This document shows positions 24,877 through 33,342 of a stretch of 64,000 nucleotides of DNA, piece by piece. Position numbers and translations under genes: made by a program. The notes beneath the pieces are model-generated. The model was not told the DNA's origin. It worked only from the letters and a program-made list of their open reading frames with translations, and did not search any database. The first letter of the stretch is position 1; each line of letters begins with the position of its first letter. This stretch comes from JBQTKD01 sp052386455 (lineage in GTDB: Bacteria; Actinomycetota; Actinomycetes; Sporichthyales; Sporichthyaceae), in the NCBI GenBank assembly GCA_052386455.1, contig JBQTKD010000003.1:1-64000 (forward strand). The letters are read 5' to 3'.

Positions 24877-24945
24877 TTCAGCCGATAGTGCAGTCCAGGT
24901 GCGCCTACGAGCCGGTATGCGTACCCGGACTGCACTATCGGCGAA
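24877..24945. repeat. Long palindromic intergenic repeat
   Basis: A perfect 16-bp inverted repeat GCCGATAGTGCAGTCC (24881-24896) pairs with 24927-24942, extended outward by TTC/GAA. The interior (GTGCGCCTAC ... GTATGCGTAC) is itself largely self-complementary. The whole ~69 bp can fold into one long imperfect hairpin. It looks like a dispersed palindromic element rather than the terminator, which is separate at 24812-24840. Confidence 0.65.
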
Positions 24946-25006
24946 GAACTAGGTCACACCTGTTCGTGGGTTCGGGCGGCAATTCCGGCTTGGCTACCCT
25001 GCTGGC

Positions 25007-25453
25007 ATGGCCAAGACTCCGCAGAACCCAGACAACGTCGAGCTCGACCTCTTCACCGTCCTGACCGCGCTGGGCTCCGGCCTGCACGCCGACCTGAGCC
25101 CGATCAGCGAAGGGGGACAGTTCGCCCTGGCCAACGCACTGATCCTCGCCGCCGCGGAGGAGGGCTGGGCGATCGCCGGCACGGACACCGCTGCGGTACT
25201 CGCGGCGGTGACCAAGGCGCGGACCAAGCTCGCCGCACCGCTGGCGCTGGTGCCCACCGAGATCGCGGACGAGGAAGTGCTCGTCGAGCTGGGCGTCGAC
25301 CCGGAGGGCCCGACGGACCTCGCCGACCTGCTGAAGGCCGGCACTGCGGTCCAGGTGCTGCCCGGACTGGCGCTGCTCGCCTACACCGGCAAGGGCACCC
25401 GCCGGCGCGACGGCGTCACCTCGGTCAGCGTCAAACTGCCCGGCAAGAGCTGA
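25007..25453 (+). CDS. Conserved hypothetical protein
   Basis: 148-aa soluble, Ala/Leu-rich acidic protein (MAKTPQNPDNVELDLFTVLT ... LPGLALLAYTGKGTRRRDGV). No family recognised; no signal or membrane span. TACCCT at 24995-25000 sits 12 nt before the ATG, pointing to a leaderless transcript, which supports the start. It converges with the small membrane protein at 25454 with zero spacing. Confidence 0.7.
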   Translation: MAKTPQNPDNVELDLFTVLTALGSGLHADLSPISEGGQFALANALILAAAEEGWAIAGTDTAAVLAAVTKARTKLAAPLALVPTEIADEEVLVELGVDPEGPTDLADLLKAGTAVQVLPGLALLAYTGKGTRRRDGVTSVSVKLPGKS

Positions 25454-25750
25454 CTACCTCTTGTTCTTGCGCCCGGTCACCTTCTGGGCGAACACGATGA
25501 AGAACGTCGCGACGAATGCGCCCGCGGCGCCGGAGAATGCGCCGAAGAACGGGAGCACGGCGAACAGGCCGAACACGACCGCGGCCGCAAGCGCGCCGCC
25601 GACGGTCGCGACTCGAGCCGACGCCTCGAAGCGGCCTGGTGTCTTGGCGGCGGCCGGTTCGCTGCGCGCGGGAGTGCGAGCCGATCGCCCGCCGATCGCG
25701 CCTTCGGCTTCGGCGAGCAGGCGCTCGATGTCGTCGTCGTTTCTGGCCAC
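25454..25750 (-). CDS. Small two-span membrane protein
   Basis: 98-aa protein with a charged cytoplasmic N-terminus (ARNDDDIERLLAEAEGAIGG) and two adjacent hydrophobic segments (VATVGGALAAAVVFGLFAVL and AFSGAAGAFVATFFIVFAQK), then a basic tail (VTGRKNKR). GTG 25750 is chosen for AGGA 8 nt upstream. Unknown function. Confidence 0.65.
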   Translation of the reverse strand: MARNDDDIERLLAEAEGAIGGRSARTPARSEPAAAKTPGRFEASARVATVGGALAAAVVFGLFAVLPFFGAFSGAAGAFVATFFIVFAQKVTGRKNKR

Positions 25751-25905
25751 GATCACATCCTGACACCCGCGGTGTCCGAATGCGACGGATCGTGCCCGGG
25801 CCGGCCGCGTGGCGTCGGGGCGGGTGCATTGGACCGCCGTGACGACACGCGCGGCCACCCGACGGCCGAGGGACGAGGCCGTCGAGTAACCGCGAGGATG
25901 GCGGC

Positions 25906-27381
25906 GTGTCCCTCACCGAACCCGATCCGCACCTGCGGGAACTGCGCGCCGCGTTCGAGCGCGCCGACTACACCGCCGACGGCGTCGCGGAGCTGCTCGG
26001 TTCGACGGCGAGCGCCGCGCTGGCCCGCAACGAGACCGTCCCCGCACGCCGCGCCTGTGCCGCGGCCGGCCCCGGCGCCCTGCCGACCCTCGTCCGGCTG
26101 TTCCTCCTCCAGCTGCCGGTGGCACTCGCCGACGCCGTCGCGGCGCTCCCGCTGGACTCGGCTCTCGCCCACGGGATGCTCGTCGCAGAGGGCGAGACCG
26201 TCCGGGCGGTCCTCGACGTGCGCCCGCACGACGACGACTGCTACGTCGTCGCCGATCTCGGCGGCGGGCTGGACGCCAACGTCCGCCCCGTCCCGCCCGA
26301 GCACGTGCTCGGCATCGGCGGCGCTTCGATGTCGCTCGCCGAACTGACGATCCGTCACCCGGTGGGTTCGGCGCTGGACGTCGGCACCGGCTGCGGGATC
26401 CAGGCACTGCACCTTTCGCGTCACGCAGACCGCGTCGTCGCCACCGACCTGTTGCCCCGCGCCCTGCACATGGCGCGGCTCACCGCCGGCCTGTCCGAGG
26501 TCGTGCTCGATCTGCGCGAGGGACCGGGCTTCGACCCCGTCGCAGGCGAGCGGTTCGATCTGATCGTCGCCAACCCGCCCTTCGCGATCGGCGGGGGAGA
26601 CGGCTCCGCACGCCGCGTCTACCGAGACTCCGGTGTCGCCGAGGACGGCCTGTGCCGCAGTCTCGTCGGCGCCGCACCGGACCTGCTCAACCCCGGCGGA
26701 CGGTGCCAACTGCTGGCCAACTGGGCGCACCGGCACGGCCGGGACTGGCGCGAGCAGGTTGCCGAGTGGTTGCCCCCCGGTGTCGACGCCTGGGTCCTGC
26801 AGCGCGAAGTACTCGACCCCGCCTCCTACGTCTCGCTGTGGCTGCACGACTGCGGCGACGTGGCCGCTCCGGACTACCCGGCCCGATACGACGCCTGGCT
26901 GGACCGGCTCGAAGCGGCCGGGATCGAAGGGGTCGGCTTCGGCTGGATCGTGCTGCGCCGCACCGACGCGGCCGACCCTGTGCGCCTGATCGAGGACTGG
27001 CCCAACGCCGTCGCCCGCCCCCTCGGCCCGCACGTCGCCGACACCCTGGACCGCTGGGACTGGCTGCACCGGCACCACGACGACCAGGCCCTGCTCGCCG
27101 CCCGCCTCTGGGTGGCCGAGGACGTCGTCCAGGGTCACGTCGGTCCGCCCGGCTTCGAGGACCCGGACAAGGTGACGCTGCATCAGACGAACGGCCTGCA
27201 CAGGGAGATCCGCGTCGACACGGCCACGGCAGCACTCGTCGGCGCCTGCGACGGCAGCATGCCGGTGGGTGTCCTGATCGACGCTGTCGCCCAGGTCCTC
27301 GACGAATCCCCCGCAGACCTGCGCAAGCGACTGTTGCCGATCGTCCGGACTCTCGTCGCCGACGGCTACCTCACGGACTAG
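25906..27381 (+). CDS. SAM-dependent methyltransferase, HemK/RlmG-like
   Basis: 491-aa protein. Residues ~1-140 are a helical N-terminal domain. The Rossmann methyltransferase core follows, with motif I ALDVGTGCGIQALHLSRHA and the NPPF catalytic motif in LIVANPPFAIGGG, typical of N-methyltransferases acting on Gln/Asn or nucleobase amines. The C-terminal ~100 aa resemble a winged helix. It is a full-length actinobacterial protein of unknown substrate. GTG 25906 has a -10-like GAGGAT 12 nt upstream. The next gene follows after 8 bp. Confidence 0.85.
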   Translation: MSLTEPDPHLRELRAAFERADYTADGVAELLGSTASAALARNETVPARRACAAAGPGALPTLVRLFLLQLPVALADAVAALPLDSALAHGMLVAEGETVRAVLDVRPHDDDCYVVADLGGGLDANVRPVPPEHVLGIGGASMSLAELTIRHPVGSALDVGTGCGIQALHLSRHADRVVATDLLPRALHMARLTAGLSEVVLDLREGPGFDPVAGERFDLIVANPPFAIGGGDGSARRVYRDSGVAEDGLCRSLVGAAPDLLNPGGRCQLLANWAHRHGRDWREQVAEWLPPGVDAWVLQREVLDPASYVSLWLHDCGDVAAPDYPARYDAWLDRLEAAGIEGVGFGWIVLRRTDAADPVRLIEDWPNAVARPLGPHVADTLDRWDWLHRHHDDQALLAARLWVAEDVVQGHVGPPGFEDPDKVTLHQTNGLHREIRVDTATAALVGACDGSMPVGVLIDAVAQVLDESPADLRKRLLPIVRTLVADGYLTD

Positions 27382-27389
27382 GAGTACCC

Positions 27390-28772
27390 GTGCACCATCG
27401 CCTCGTCCACGCCGCCGTCTGCGGAGTCCTCGTCGCGTCGCTCGCCGCGTGCGGGGGTGGCGACGAGCCGACCGCGACGGACCTCGAGACGCCCGCACCG
27501 GCCACCGCCAACCCCAACGGGGACTCGGGCGCGACAGCCGAGGAGGTGCTGGCCTACAACGCCCAACCGCACACCGTGGCGGCGGAGTGGGACCCCGCCG
27601 AGGAGGTGGCGATCGCGCTGAGCGGCACGACGGCGTCCGCCGAATCGGAGCGTGTCGCGGTGCAGGACGGCACGGTGACGATCTCCGCGCCGGGCGTGTA
27701 CCGGATCTCCGGGACGCTGACCGACGGTCGGATCGTCGTGAACAGCCCGGCAGACGGCCTCGTCGCCTTGGTTCTGGACAACGCGAAGGTCTCGTCGTCC
27801 ACGGGCCCGGCGCTGTCGATCCTGGACGCGGACGGTGTCGGGGTCGTGCTGCTGGACGACACCACGAACTCGCTGTCCGACGGCAGGGGCTACGCGGCAA
27901 CCGCCGACTCGCCGTCGGCGGCGCTGTCGTCCACGGCGGACCTGACCATTGCGGGCACCGGAACGCTAGCCGTGGCCGGCAACACCGACGACGGAATCTC
28001 CAGCACCGGCGGCCTGGTGATCGAGACGGGGACGATCGCGGTGCGGGCCGTCGACGACGCGGTCCGCGGCCGGAACTACGTCGTCGTCCGCGGCGGGAGC
28101 CTCAAGCTCACCGCCGGCGGCGACGGGATCGAGTCCGACAACGAGGTCGATGCCATCGCCGGCTACGTCTCGATCACCGGGGGTGCCGTGGACGTCCAGT
28201 CCACGACGGACGGTCTTCGGGCCGCGACCGACCTCGTCGTCACGAACGGTGGTCTGACGGTGAAGAGCGGCGGCTCGGCACTGCAGGGCCGGTACAACGT
28301 GGTGCTCTCCGGCGGCACGATCGTGGCCGAGGCCGCGCAGGACGCGGTGCGCTCCGACGGTTCGGTGGGCATCTGGGGAGGTTCCGTCGTCCTCGACGCC
28401 GAAAAGACCGGCGTGTACGCCCGCTCGAGCCTGGCCGTCGTCGGCGGCGAGACAACCGTCAACGCGGCCACCGGCCTGGCGAGCGCCGTCGTCCGCGTCG
28501 TCGGCGGCACGCTGTGGGCCGCCGGTAGCTCCGCGGGGGCGCTGCCGACCGACTCGTCACAGGGTTGGGTCGCCTTCGCCCTGCTGTCCACCAAGCCTGC
28601 GGGCACCAAGCCGGCGATCGTCGACGCCTCGGGCAAACAGGTCTCGGAGTTCACCGCCACGAAGGCCTTTTCGTCGATCCTCTACACCGCGCCCGGAGTG
28701 CAGTCCGGCTCGAAGTACACCGCGAAGGTCGGCTCCGTGGCGCTGGCAACCGTCGAGGCCGGTCGGCCCTAG
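27390..28772 (+). CDS. Lipoprotein with DUF4353-type carbohydrate-binding beta-helix
   Basis: 460-aa predicted lipoprotein (signal HHRLVHAAVCGVLVASLAAC, lipobox SLAAC). The body is a right-handed beta-helix of ~20-residue rungs rich in Gly, Thr and Asp, e.g. GIWGGSVVLDAEKTGVYARS and GYVSITGGAVDVQSTTDGLR, as in DUF4353 carbohydrate-binding proteins. It may bind extracellular polysaccharide. GTG 27390 has GGAG 5 nt upstream. It converges on hrpA, the two stop codons being directly adjacent (TAGCTA). Confidence 0.82.
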   Translation: MHHRLVHAAVCGVLVASLAACGGGDEPTATDLETPAPATANPNGDSGATAEEVLAYNAQPHTVAAEWDPAEEVAIALSGTTASAESERVAVQDGTVTISAPGVYRISGTLTDGRIVVNSPADGLVALVLDNAKVSSSTGPALSILDADGVGVVLLDDTTNSLSDGRGYAATADSPSAALSSTADLTIAGTGTLAVAGNTDDGISSTGGLVIETGTIAVRAVDDAVRGRNYVVVRGGSLKLTAGGDGIESDNEVDAIAGYVSITGGAVDVQSTTDGLRAATDLVVTNGGLTVKSGGSALQGRYNVVLSGGTIVAEAAQDAVRSDGSVGIWGGSVVLDAEKTGVYARSSLAVVGGETTVNAATGLASAVVRVVGGTLWAAGSSAGALPTDSSQGWVAFALLSTKPAGTKPAIVDASGKQVSEFTATKAFSSILYTAPGVQSGSKYTAKVGSVALATVEAGRP

Positions 28773-31700
28773 CTACTCGGCGGCCTCGACGTCGTCCATG
28801 GCCTTGAGGATGCGCTTTTCGGAGATGGGGTGGGCGGTGCCGAGCATCTGGGCGAAGAGGCTCACGCGGAGCTCCTCGAGCATCCAGCGGATCTCGACGA
28901 CGTCCGCGTCCGCGCGACGGGAGGGGGGCAGGGCCGCGACGAGTTGGGCGTACTCGCGGGAGAGCTGACGGACCGTCGTGGTGCGGGCGGAGTCGCGCAC
29001 GGGATCGGCGGGGAGGCGCTCGAGGCGGCGGGCGATGCCGGACAGGTAGCGGGGGAGGTGCGGCAGGCGGGCGACGCCCGTCGCGGCCACGAAGCCCGGG
29101 TACAGGAGCGCGTCGTACTGCGCGCGGGCATCCGCGACGGAGTCCTTGAACGGGCCGTTGGCGGCGGCCGCCAGCTCGCGATCCACCTGCTGAGCCACCG
29201 TCAGAACTTTGGCCGTCTGCTGCAGCACCGCGCGGAGCTGGTCCCGCTGCTGCCCGCGCACCAGGGAGGTCAGGACGTCGAAGCCGTTCCGGTCTCTGGA
29301 CGGGCCGCCGTGCGCGGCGACGATCGCGTCCACCGCCGCGGCCGTGCAGTCCTCCCAGAGCACCGCGCCGTTCGCGTGCGGGGCACCGGCCAGGGCCAGC
29401 TTCTGCGCGCTCGTCAGTTCGCCGAGCAGCCCCTTTACCGGCGACGGCGCCGCGCGCATCAGGAGCCGCCGCACGCCGAGCGCCTGGGAGTTCTCGGCCT
29501 CGTGCGGATCCGTCAGGACGCGCAGGGCCACGGTCCCGTCGGCCTCGGGAACCAACGCGGGATAGCCGCGCACGATCCGGCCGTCCTGTACGTGCTCGTG
29601 GGTGAGCGGAATCTGCGCGAGGTCCGGCCAGGCAGTGAGCTTCGCGCGCTCCAGTTCCGTGGTGCCCGCCTGCACCAGTGCGCGCAGGTCCGGGCTGTGC
29701 TTGCGCTGCAGGGCCGTGAGGTCCTTGCCCGAGCCCAGCGCCGCCCCGCCGCTGCCACGAACCCGGAAGGTGGGGCGCAGCCAGTCCGGCACTCGCTCGA
29801 CGTCGAAGTCCTCCGACGTCACCGTCACGCTGCCCGCCGCGGTGAGCTCGCGAGCCAGCGCGGCGAGGATCGAGCCCCCGCCGGCCGGGTTCAGCCGGGG
29901 CAGGGCGGCTGCGGCGAACGACCCGGCGGGGGAGAAGCTGCGCCGGATCCCCTTCGGCAGGCTGCGAATCAGCGCGGTCAGCAGCTCCTCGCGCAGGCCG
30001 GGTACGCCCCAGTCGAAGGTCGTCGGATCGATGCGGTTGAGCACCGCGAGCGGCACTTCGACGGTCACGCCGTCCAGCACCTCGCCCGGCGCGAACTCGT
30101 AGTGCAGCGCGAGCTCCTCCCCGCCGTGCGCCCACGTGTCCGGGAAGTCGTCCGGGGCGATCTCGGCCGCCGCGGCGGACTGCAGCATCTCGAGGCTGAG
30201 GTCCAGATCGTTGGGATGCCGCCCCTTGCGCTTCTTCCACCACGCGTCGAAGTGCCGGGCCGAGACCACGTCCGCCGGGATCCGAGCGTCGTAGAACGCG
30301 AACAGCGCCTCGTCGTCGATCACCAGGCCGCGGCGCCGGGACCGTTCTTCGAGCTCGACGGCCTGCGCGCGCAGCTTCTTGTTGTGCGCGAGGAACCGGT
30401 GGTGTGCGTCCCAGTCCTCTTCCACGAGCGCGTGCCGGATGAACAGCTCCCGGCACAGCACCGGGTCGATCCGGGCGTAGTCGACCTTGCGACCGACCAC
30501 CAGCGGCAGCCCGTAGAGCAGGACCCGCTCCAGCGCCACCACGTTCCCGCGACGCCGTTCCCAGTGCGGCTCGGAGTAGGTGCGCGTGACCACGTGCGCG
30601 GCGGCGGCCTCGATCTGCTCCGGCTCCACCTTCGCCACCGTCCGCGCGAACAGCCGCGACGTCTCGACGAGCTCCGCCGCCATCACCCACCGCGGCGAGC
30701 GACGGGACAGCGCCGAGCCGGGGAAGATCGCGAAGCGCATGGTGCGCGGCCCGAGGAACGAGCCGTCGGTTGCCGCCGGGTCCTTCATCCCGACGTTGGT
30801 CAGCAGCCCGGTCAGCAGCGCCTCGTGCACCGCGGCCGGTCCGGCCGGATTCGAGTTCCACCGCAGCCCGATCGAGCCGGCCACCTCGCGCAGTTGCGCG
30901 ACCAGGTCCTGCCACTCCCGGATCCGCAGCCAGTGCAGGTACTCCTTCTGGCACATCCGCCGGAACGACGCGGAGCTCCGCTCCCGCTGCTGTTCGCGGA
31001 GGTAGGACCACAGGTTCAGCCAGGACACGAAGTCCGAGGCGTCGTCGTTGAACCGGGCGTGCTGGGCGCGGGCGGCCTCGCGAGCGTCCGCAGGCGCCTC
31101 GCGCGGGTCTTGGATGGACAGCGCCGCGGCGATCACGATGACCTCGCGCAGCGCGCCGAGCCGGTCCGCCTCCAGGATCATCCGGCCCAGCCGTGGGTCG
31201 ACCGGCAGCACCGCCAGGCGCCGCCCCAGCTCGGTGATTCCACCCGAGGACAGTGCCCCGAGCTCCTCGAGCAGCAGCACGCCGTCGGCCACCGCCCGCC
31301 GATCCGGCGGGTCCAGGAACGGGAAGTCCGCGATGTCCCCGAGCTCGGCGGACGCCATCGCCAGAATCACCGACGCCAGGTTCGTCCGGAGGATCTCCGG
31401 CTCGGTGAACGCCGGGCGTCCCGCGAAGTCCGATTCCGCGTACAGCCGGATCGCGATGCCCGGCGCCACGCGCCCGCACCGGCCCGACCGCTGGTTCGCC
31501 GAGGCCTGCGACACCGGCTCGATCGGCAGCCGCTGTACCTTGCGCCGCGTGCTGTATCGGGAGATGCGGGCCGTGCCCGCGTCCACCACGTACCGGATCC
31601 CCGGCACGGTCAGCGACGTCTCCGCGACGTTCGTCGCCAGCACGACCCGACGGCCGGGGTGCGGCGCGAACACCCGGTGCTGCTCGGCCACCGACAGCCG

Positions 31701-32693
31701 CGCGTAGAGGGGGAGGACCTCGACCGGCATCGCCCCCGGCCGCGTAGCCAACGTCGACGCAAGCGCATCGGCGGTGTCCCGGATCTCCCGCTCGCCGGAC
31801 AGGAACACCAGCACGTCGCCGGGGCCTTCGCTCAGGAGTTCGTCGACTGCCTCGCACACCGCCGTGGCCTGGTCCAGCGCGTCCTCGCCCGACTCGCTGT
31901 CGTTCAGCGGCGGCCGGTACCGCAGCTCGACGGGGTACCCACGCCCCGACACCTCCACCACCGGGGCCGGAATCCCTCCCGACGCGAAGTGCTCGGCGAA
32001 CCGCGCGGTGTCGATCGTCGCCGAGGTGACGATCAGCTTCAGGTCCGGACGCGTCGGGAGCAGCCGATGCAAATAGCCGAGGATGAAGTCGATGTTCAGG
32101 CTGCGCTCGTGCGCCTCGTCCACGATCAACGTGTCGTACGACAGCAATCGAGGGTCGCTGCGAATTTGTGTCAGAAGAATGCCGTCGGTCATCACCCGAA
32201 TCAGCGTGTGCGGATTCGCACGGTCGGTGAATCGCACCGTGTATCCGACGAGATCTCCGACTTCCGTTCCGATTTCGGAGGCTACGCGGTCCGCGACCGT
32301 GCGCGCCGCGAGGCGGCGGGGTTGAGTGTGCCCGATCTGCCCGCGTACCCCGCGGCCGAGGTCCAGGCACAGCTTGGGCAGCTGGGTCGTCTTGCCCGAC
32401 CCGGTCTCGCCTGCCACGACCACCACCTGGTGATCGAGCAGCGCCGCCCGGATGGACTCGAGGCGAGCCGTGATCGGCAGCTCTGGATAGGAGATTTCCG
32501 GCACGGACGCCTCGCGCGCGAGGACCCGGTGCTCGGCCGACTCCAACTCGGCAAGGAATGCCGTGGAGTCGACCCCACCGGGCCCGCGCGCGAGGCGTTC
32601 GAGACGACGGCCCAGGTGATGGGCGTCGCGATGGGTCAGCCGCGAGAGTCGCCTGCGCAGCAGGTCGATCTCGAGCTCAGAATTCCCCGCCAT
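28773..32693 (-). CDS. hrpA: ATP-dependent RNA helicase HrpA
   Basis: 1306-aa DEAH-box helicase. Motif I GETGSGKTTQ, motif II VDEAHERS, motif III SATID, motif VI QRSGRCGRV, then helicase-associated and OB-fold domains and the long DUF3418 C-terminus typical of HrpA. Full length for the family (~1300 aa). HrpA rescues stalled ribosomes and processes mRNA in enterobacteria. ATG 32693 (MAGNSELEIDLL). No frameshift seen. Confidence 0.95.
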   Translation of the reverse strand: MAGNSELEIDLLRRRLSRLTHRDAHHLGRRLERLARGPGGVDSTAFLAELESAEHRVLAREASVPEISYPELPITARLESIRAALLDHQVVVVAGETGSGKTTQLPKLCLDLGRGVRGQIGHTQPRRLAARTVADRVASEIGTEVGDLVGYTVRFTDRANPHTLIRVMTDGILLTQIRSDPRLLSYDTLIVDEAHERSLNIDFILGYLHRLLPTRPDLKLIVTSATIDTARFAEHFASGGIPAPVVEVSGRGYPVELRYRPPLNDSESGEDALDQATAVCEAVDELLSEGPGDVLVFLSGEREIRDTADALASTLATRPGAMPVEVLPLYARLSVAEQHRVFAPHPGRRVVLATNVAETSLTVPGIRYVVDAGTARISRYSTRRKVQRLPIEPVSQASANQRSGRCGRVAPGIAIRLYAESDFAGRPAFTEPEILRTNLASVILAMASAELGDIADFPFLDPPDRRAVADGVLLLEELGALSSGGITELGRRLAVLPVDPRLGRMILEADRLGALREVIVIAAALSIQDPREAPADAREAARAQHARFNDDASDFVSWLNLWSYLREQQRERSSASFRRMCQKEYLHWLRIREWQDLVAQLREVAGSIGLRWNSNPAGPAAVHEALLTGLLTNVGMKDPAATDGSFLGPRTMRFAIFPGSALSRRSPRWVMAAELVETSRLFARTVAKVEPEQIEAAAAHVVTRTYSEPHWERRRGNVVALERVLLYGLPLVVGRKVDYARIDPVLCRELFIRHALVEEDWDAHHRFLAHNKKLRAQAVELEERSRRRGLVIDDEALFAFYDARIPADVVSARHFDAWWKKRKGRHPNDLDLSLEMLQSAAAAEIAPDDFPDTWAHGGEELALHYEFAPGEVLDGVTVEVPLAVLNRIDPTTFDWGVPGLREELLTALIRSLPKGIRRSFSPAGSFAAAALPRLNPAGGGSILAALARELTAAGSVTVTSEDFDVERVPDWLRPTFRVRGSGGAALGSGKDLTALQRKHSPDLRALVQAGTTELERAKLTAWPDLAQIPLTHEHVQDGRIVRGYPALVPEADGTVALRVLTDPHEAENSQALGVRRLLMRAAPSPVKGLLGELTSAQKLALAGAPHANGAVLWEDCTAAAVDAIVAAHGGPSRDRNGFDVLTSLVRGQQRDQLRAVLQQTAKVLTVAQQVDRELAAAANGPFKDSVADARAQYDALLYPGFVAATGVARLPHLPRYLSGIARRLERLPADPVRDSARTTTVRQLSREYAQLVAALPPSRRADADVVEIRWMLEELRVSLFAQMLGTAHPISEKRILKAMDDVEAAE

Positions 32694-32754
32694 CGCAGGG
32701 CAAATGTTAAGAGGTTCGGCTCCGAGACGGGAAACCGGTTACGGGGACGGTCGG

Positions 32755-32985
32755 TCAGACCGTCAGCCGGGGGCGCCCAGAGGCGGCCGCAGCGGGGAGT
32801 GTGCCGGCCTGCGAGAACTGGCGCCAGTTCGCCTGGGCGGCGAGCTCCGCGGTGCGGCGCTCCTCGAGCGCGTTGCGAGCGTTGGCGAGAGAACCCCGAT
32901 GGATGGGCTCCGAGAGCACCGTCAACGTCGCGTCGAAAGCCAACGCGGTGATCGTGCCGAGTCGAGAGCGAGTTGCGGGGAACAC
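32755..32985 (-). CDS. Small hypothetical protein
   Basis: 76-aa protein with an amphipathic Ala/Arg/Glu helix (LANARNALEERRTAELAAQA). GTG 32985 is preceded by GGAGAGGA at 6-nt spacing, which is the main support for a real gene. No family recognised. It lies 61 bp upstream of hrpA on the same strand. Confidence 0.55.
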   Translation of the reverse strand: MFPATRSRLGTITALAFDATLTVLSEPIHRGSLANARNALEERRTAELAAQANWRQFSQAGTLPAAAASGRPRLTV

Positions 32986-33342
32986 TGGAATTTCCTCTCC
33001 GGCGGCGGGTGCCGTTCGGTGGTTGGTCCGGGAAGGCCGTCACGCTAACCCGAATGGTGGAACTCGACAATGGCGGTCCGGCGTGGCGCCGGTGTCTCCG
33101 AGATGTGAACTTCGGATGAAGCCGCCCTGTTCCCGGGAGCGCCAAAGAATTCACTCGGTTCTTTGCATTCGGAGGTTTAGGGCGAATTGTCACGGATGCG
33201 CAAAAGATTGGGCCAAACGACCGATGGGGCATCCCCCGTTCGGACCGCTGCTGGGCTCCTGCGGAACGGGGTCCGGACGAGGTGCGTCAGACCGGGACGC
33301 GCGTAGTCGAACGCGCCCCAAAGCGATTCGAGGTGAGCGAAC
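32986..33342. other. Intergenic region upstream of the GGDEF-EAL gene
   Basis: No gene seen. Contains an inverted repeat CAAAGAA-N9-TTCTTTG (33143-33165), a CAAA-N15-ACCGATGG sequence (~33201-33227) resembling a WhiG/FliA-type promoter, and CCGTTCGGACC at 33236-33246, related to the shared operator motif at 5953. It probably carries divergent promoters for the 76-aa gene and the cyclic-di-GMP protein. Confidence 0.5.
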
